Shown here: one piece after another, positions 6,101 through 7,958 of the stretch
How positions within the stretch are numbered: position 1 is the stretch's first letter
Layout: each line of letters opens with the position of its first letter
NCBI GenBank assembly: GCA_023429265.1
Contig: JAEYVS010000062.1
Location: 1 to 7,958, forward strand
Source of the DNA: Bacteroidota bacterium
GTDB lineage: Bacteria > Bacteroidota > Ignavibacteria > Tepidaquicellales > Tepidaquicellaceae
Reading direction: 5' to 3'
Length of the DNA: 7,958 nucleotides
Position numbers and translations under genes: made by a program
The notes under the pieces: generated by a model
Database searches by the model: none
Seen by the model: only the letters and a program-made list of their open reading frames with translations
Told to the model about the DNA's origin: nothing

Positions 6101-7197
6101 ACTGCATATACGAATCCCGTATCGTTAGGGTATGTTCCTGACCTGTAAAATGCCAGTCCGTGAGCCCATCTTCCGGCTGTCATAACGGTCTGCCCTGTCC
6201 ACCCGTTAGTACTGACAGTATCTAAGACGTTGATCGTTGTCCTGAGAGTATCGTTAGTTCTGTCCTGATCAGTGCCGAGCTGTGAGATCATAGTAACATT
6301 ATAAACTCCCGCTGTAGACGGTGTCCAGTTATCGAATGTCACCTGTGTGGAAGCTCCGGAGTTTAATGTCGGCACATTCTTAGTGCTTGAATAACCTCCC
6401 GGAGAAATTGTCATAGTAACCGGGAAAGCATTTGCATTAGTTCCAACGTTGGTAAATGTTCCTTTGGGAGCATTTACTGTTGTGCCGGTATATGAGGGCA
6501 TATCAATTGAAGTTGACTTTATATCGTTAGCGGGCGGTGTACCTATCGCAACATCATCGATGTATAGTCCGTCACCGTCGACGTTTGCATGTTTGAATGC
6601 TACATATACATTCTGTCCCGCGTATCCACCCAGGTAAGCCGCATATCTATACCACGTAGCATTGTTTGGTGGATAGTTGGTTCCTTCCCTTAATGATAAG
6701 ATCGTGCCCGTAAAACTTCCCGGGAGTGAATCAGTAGTGGAAACTTTTACGGATAAACTGTCCGGCTGGTATCCCTGGAATGCAAGTCTCATCCAGAAAA
6801 CAACCGAGTCTGTGGATGCAACTGTAAATCGCGGTGTGACAAGCCAATCCTGGCCGCCTGCACCATCATATCTTATATAGGCACTGGCTACACCGGAGTG
6901 AAACTGGGCCGTAGATCTAGCCCATGTATACGTTGGGCCAGCTATATTATATACGGACCATCCGGACGGAGGAAATAATGCGTCTTCAAATCCCTGTGTA
7001 AAATATACGCTTAATATACTTCTTTCATTTGATGGTGTGTGAAGAAACATTGGCCGGTCTGACTGACCGTTTGAATTGAACTGTGAAAACATTTCCAGTT
7101 GAGATTTACCGGGTCCATCATCATTGATCGAAAATCCGTAAGTTAAAAAAACGATAAGGAGCAAACCTCCAAGTTTAAAAAGAAAATTTTTGCTCAT
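3154..7197 (-). CDS. T9SS-secreted multidomain surface protein: choice-of-anchor J, kelch propeller, six FnIII-like repeats, type A sorting domain
   Basis: A 1347-residue exported protein. Domains in order: signal peptide (1-23, NFLFK then GGLLLIVFLTYGF); choice-of-anchor J/cleaved-adhesin-like domain (about 63-220, from GFE at 69-71 and PPSGW at 76-80 to LYIDDVAIG at 211-219); CARDB-like beta-sandwich (222-327); kelch propeller (331-648); six fibronectin III-like modules (649-1250); T9SS type A sorting domain (1258-1347, with YPNPFNPST, KIYDMSGRE, SGVYFYRLQ and final LVK). The sorting domain should direct outer-membrane export and removal of the C-terminus, with release or attachment to A-LPS. 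No protease or glycosidase motif is visible, so binding or adhesion is the best inference. FnIII module 3 carries an extra charged segment. The gene is monocistronic, with a candidate promoter 36 nt upstream and a terminator downstream. No Shine-Dalgarno is seen; the start is supported by the signal peptide. Confidence 0.95.
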   Translation of the reverse strand: MSKNFLFKLGGLLLIVFLTYGFSINDDGPGKSQLEMFSQFNSNGQSDRPMFLHTPSNERSILSVYFTQGFEDALFPPSGWSVYNIAGPTYTWARSTAQFHSGVASAYIRYDGAGGQDWLVTPRFTVASTDSVVFWMRLAFQGYQPDSLSVKVSTTDSLPGSFTGTILSLREGTNYPPNNATWYRYAAYLGGYAGQNVYVAFKHANVDGDGLYIDDVAIGTPPANDIKSTSIDMPSYTGTTVNAPKGTFTNVGTNANAFPVTMTISPGGYSSTKNVPTLNSGASTQVTFDNWTPSTAGVYNVTMISQLGTDQDRTNDTLRTTINVLDTVSTNGWTGQTVMTAGRWAHGLAFYRSGTYPNDTGFVYAVTGYDAAFANTTLLSRYNTITGVWQDLAPIPTSRGQLSAVTVGNKIYVPGGYTGSFSPTNQLAIYDIPTNTWSTGAVLPQAVGDHAIGVRGDHIYVMGGYSGSADVNLVQVYNTVTNTWTSGTAMTGTSSAGLRGAIVGNKIVVTGGYSQTLASSLKQTRVGTIDENNPALITWVAGPDVPYTLGRHGGTSVDLNTNSGATLNKQYALFTGGDPNGAGTSVLNGTYVFDFSNNTWLAGPNKPTAVSNISNLASFQKGDSLYVMSTGGYNGVGVVTVNEMLNLGAVPVKPTLVSPSNGAGAVTVSASLDWNDAAHTQSYRVQVATDAGFASIIKDTTVAASNVNISGLNHNTQYHWRVRGQNTLANSGYSNTFNFTTQVGPPSLVSPADGSIGQQVNLNFSWNSVPGALTYHIQIASDSLFSSIVVNDSTLAVTNKNVTGLTPLTRYWWRVRGKSAGGNGEFSSIYDFKTIGPPFTIALVSPSNNAVNQPVNLTFNWLPTSDQTRPVIGIEEQKDKLLRSGAETDERTISNYWFELVTDTSSMANLFVDSTITDTTTIVNGLNNITDYYWRVRAKNEIGYGSYSTWFKFTTIVPVPAVPSLVSPSNGATGQSLTTDLTWNGVQYATNYRVQVATDAGFTNLVLNDSTVTDTTETVSGLNTFTQYYWRVLAKNINGSGSYSAVWSFTTIVNAPAAPVLVAPANNSTGIELTPTMDWDSVSFAETFRLVIASDTAFNNVVLDTAGVNVSQFTVPSGVLANSIKYYWRVNASSAGGSGNFSVVWNFTTAVLPPSAPVLTSPLNNSVGQSFTPLLEWDSLASANSYTVQLSEDSTFATTLINETGVTLAEYQVASGVLDDDTKYYWRVSGTNSAGTGAYSDIWNFTTLGVGINTIAGVIPKEYKLFNNYPNPFNPSTKIKFDIPKASFVTLKIYDMSGREIARLVDGNLTAASYEFTFNAGSLPSGVYFYRLQTDEFVNTMRMVLVK
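3157..3426 (-). other. T9SS type A C-terminal sorting domain
   Basis: Residues 1258-1347 of the large protein. It shows the usual order of the family: NNYPNPFNPSTKIKFDIP, then an amphipathic strand with LKIYDMSGREIARLV, then LPSGVYFYRLQT, and a C-terminal MVLVK. In this family the domain targets the T9SS translocon and is cleaved on the cell surface. It is also the strongest taxonomic marker in the window. Confidence 0.93.
3448..5253 (-). repeat. Array of six fibronectin III-like modules
   Basis: Each module begins near a P..VSP.NG/NN motif, has a Y....A.D..F strand, and ends in a YWRV strand plus FTT. The YWRV motifs are at residues 719-723, 812-816, 933-937, 1029-1033, 1127-1131 and 1225-1229. 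On DNA, the plus-strand 14-mer ACTCTCCAGTAGTA or a close variant recurs at 3515, 3809, 4103, 4391, 4754 and 5033. The spacings are 294, 294, 288, 363 and 279 bp. The first four copies are identical, pointing to duplication within the gene. The long 363-bp unit contains the insert at 4519-4608. Confidence 0.88.
4519..4608 (-). other. Charged insertion inside FnIII module 3
   Basis: Residues about 864-893 of the large protein lie between the first conserved Trp strand (NWLP) and the ISNYWFEL strand that aligns with NYRVQV in other modules. The segment has about 25 residues lacking in the other five modules. It is rich in Asp, Glu, Lys and Arg (IEEQKDKLLR, AETDERT), whereas the rest of the array is Ser/Thr/Asn-rich. 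It stays in frame, so the protein is not broken. It is probably a surface loop; its role is unknown. Confidence 0.7.
5254..6207 (-). repeat. Six-bladed kelch beta-propeller
   Basis: Residues 331-648 contain six kelch-type blades. Gly doublets or their equivalent (GY, GGY, GGD) fall at 368, 415-416, 463-464, 511-512, 576-577 and 631-632. The paired Trp positions are 333, 389, 437, 484, 539 and 600, most followed by a small residue and Gly. The blade-closing W333 precedes the first Gly motif, which fits closure of the ring by an N-terminal strand. Such propellers bind protein or carbohydrate partners; the ligand here is unknown. Confidence 0.85.
6538..7011 (-). other. Choice-of-anchor J / cleaved-adhesin-like domain
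   Basis: Residues 63-220 of the large protein. The opening GFED...FPPSGW, the central WLVTPRF and VVFWMR strands, and the closing LYIDDVAIG are typical of this jelly-roll-like domain, common near the N-terminus of T9SS cargo and gingipain-type adhesin regions. A binding role is inferred from the family. Confidence 0.8.
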
Positions 7198-7233
7198 AAT
7201 GAGTATCTAATATGATTTAAGGGTTTAACGCAA

Positions 7234-7265
7234 CTAAAATACTGTAAACTTGTTATATTATCAAA
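7234..7265 (-). promoter_or_regulatory. Candidate promoter of the large T9SS cargo gene
   Basis: On the minus strand, TTTG (7262-7265) is followed after 20 nt by TATTTTAG (7234-7241), one mismatch from TAnnTTTG. Spacing fits the Bacteroidetes primary sigma promoter. The -7 box ends 36 nt before the ATG, almost the same distance as for the pirin gene. The expected leader is about 30 nt. Confidence 0.5.
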
Positions 7266-7326
7266 AATATTTTTTGCCAAAAGTCACAGAAGTATTCTTT
7301 TAAATATATAAAAACTGATAAAATCC

Positions 7327-7348
7327 AATAAAAAAGGGCTTTTTTATT
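7327..7348. repeat. AT-rich inverted repeat in the divergent spacer
   Basis: AATAAAAAAG (7327-7336) and CTTTTTTATT (7339-7348) are perfect inverted arms around GG. The stem is nearly all A:T with a 2-nt loop, too weak for a good terminator. It sits between the divergent starts at 7197 and 7387, about 40 nt before the plus-strand ATG, where a regulator could bind. No confident promoter for the plus-strand gene was found nearby. Confidence 0.3.
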
Positions 7349-7386
7349 AAATTCTTAGTCACAAAATTATACCTGATAATACTATT

Positions 7387-7958
7387 ATGAAGAGCAAAAC
7401 TATTGATATTTTAAGGACTTTTGAAGGTGACGAATTTAAAAAGTTAGGTAAATTCTTAGATTCCCCCTACTTTAAACATCCCCGCGACCTGGTACCAATT
7501 TACAACGCATTAAAGCCATACTACCCAGAATTCAGCGACCCTTCACTAACAAAGCAATCATTATTCAATAGACTATATCCCGGGAAAAATTTCGGAGACA
7601 CAAAGTCCGAAAGTCTGATGAAAACCCTGCTCTCGGATTTATTCAAAGCGAGCCGGGAATTCCTCGTTTATCTCGGGCTGGAGCGTGATAAGAACCGCAG
7701 AAAATATTATATGCTGGATCAGCTGCGTGAAAGAAAGCTTTATAAACAGTTTGAAAAGGAATTTACCGATACCGATACATCCATAGAAGACGCGGGATCG
7801 CTCGATCTTAATGCACTCATCGATTATTTTAATGCTGAAAATCTGGGTATTGCATATCATATCGAAATGGGAAATGCATCAGAGGTTTTTACATCGATGC
7901 TTTCGGGAACGGATTTTATTATGCTGCTCGCGATGATAAAAGCATACCGCAATACAGA
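7387..7958 (+). CDS. Uncharacterised, probably all-helical cytoplasmic protein (C-terminus outside window)
   Basis: Translation from ATG 7387 gives 190 uninterrupted codons to the window edge. An in-frame TAA at 7348-7350 with no ATG between makes this the first possible ATG. No Shine-Dalgarno is seen. The protein has no signal peptide or membrane segment and is rich in Lys, Glu, Leu, Phe and Tyr in helix-like patterns. The N-terminus has F.GDEFKKLGKFLDSPYF (SPYF at 26-29), then YYPEF, then a SLFNRLYPG segment ending at 66. From memory, this arrangement occurs in long hypothetical proteins of Bacteroidota, but I cannot name a family or function. It is divergent from the large T9SS cargo gene with a 189-bp spacer, so shared regulation is possible but unsupported. 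Codon use looks similar to its neighbours. Confidence 0.85.
   Translation, partial: MKSKTIDILRTFEGDEFKKLGKFLDSPYFKHPRDLVPIYNALKPYYPEFSDPSLTKQSLFNRLYPGKNFGDTKSESLMKTLLSDLFKASREFLVYLGLERDKNRRKYYMLDQLRERKLYKQFEKEFTDTDTSIEDAGSLDLNALIDYFNAENLGIAYHIEMGNASEVFTSMLSGTDFIMLLAMIKAYRNT

Noticed and set aside
3530..6880. Several plus-strand open frames of 62-96 codons inside the large gene
   Set aside because: They are antisense to a continuous 1347-residue protein with recognisable domains throughout, and their translations have no family-like features.
7639..7860. Minus-strand frame of 73 codons
   Set aside because: It is antisense to the longer plus-strand frame from 7387, which is open to the window edge and follows a sensible start.
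1..7958. A defence, toxin-antitoxin or mobile-element system
   Set aside because: No nuclease, reverse transcriptase, transposase, toxin or integrase motif appears in any supported protein. The only mobility hint is the single REP-like hairpin.

Overview
The window looks like chromosome from a member of the Bacteroidota/Chlorobiota (FCB) branch, most likely the Ignavibacteria. The main evidence is the last ~90 residues of the largest protein. They form a type IX secretion (T9SS) type A sorting domain with the YPNPFNPST signature and a C-terminal LVK, a system confined to this branch. Weak or absent Shine-Dalgarno sequences and promoter candidates of the Bacteroidetes type (TTTG, about 20 nt, then TAnnTTTG) agree. 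The placement is inference, as no rRNA or marker gene is present.

Layout, left to right. Positions 1-1836 hold three minus-strand genes, read from right to left: a secreted protein of unknown function (1096-1836), a four-helix DUF1761 membrane protein (619-1029), and a lipoprotein of unknown function cut by the window edge (1-622). The two unknown proteins are clear paralogues, about 40% identical by eye over ~119 residues. The DUF1761 gene overlaps the lipoprotein gene by ATGA. Positions 1925-2641 (minus) encode a pirin/YhhW-family bicupin with an intact metal site. It has a promoter candidate and an upstream palindrome, and a strong hairpin terminator separates it from the paralogue cluster.

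Positions 2642-3153 are AT-rich and non-coding. They contain the pirin promoter region, several short palindromes, a REP-like hairpin, and the terminator of the large gene. Positions 3154-7197 (minus) encode a 1347-residue secreted protein: signal peptide, choice-of-anchor J (cleaved-adhesin-like) domain, CARDB-like domain, six-bladed kelch propeller, six fibronectin III-like repeats, T9SS sorting domain. After a 189-bp divergent spacer, a plus-strand gene (7387 to the window end, partial) encodes a probably helical cytoplasmic protein of unknown function.

Most products are exported or envelope proteins: a lipoprotein, its Sec-exported paralogue, an integral membrane protein and a T9SS cargo. 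No mobile element, RNA gene, CRISPR array or recognisable defence system is visible. The least explained items are the duplicated secreted family around the DUF1761 gene, the REP-like hairpin, the charged insert in fibronectin repeat 3, and the uncharacterised gene at the right edge.
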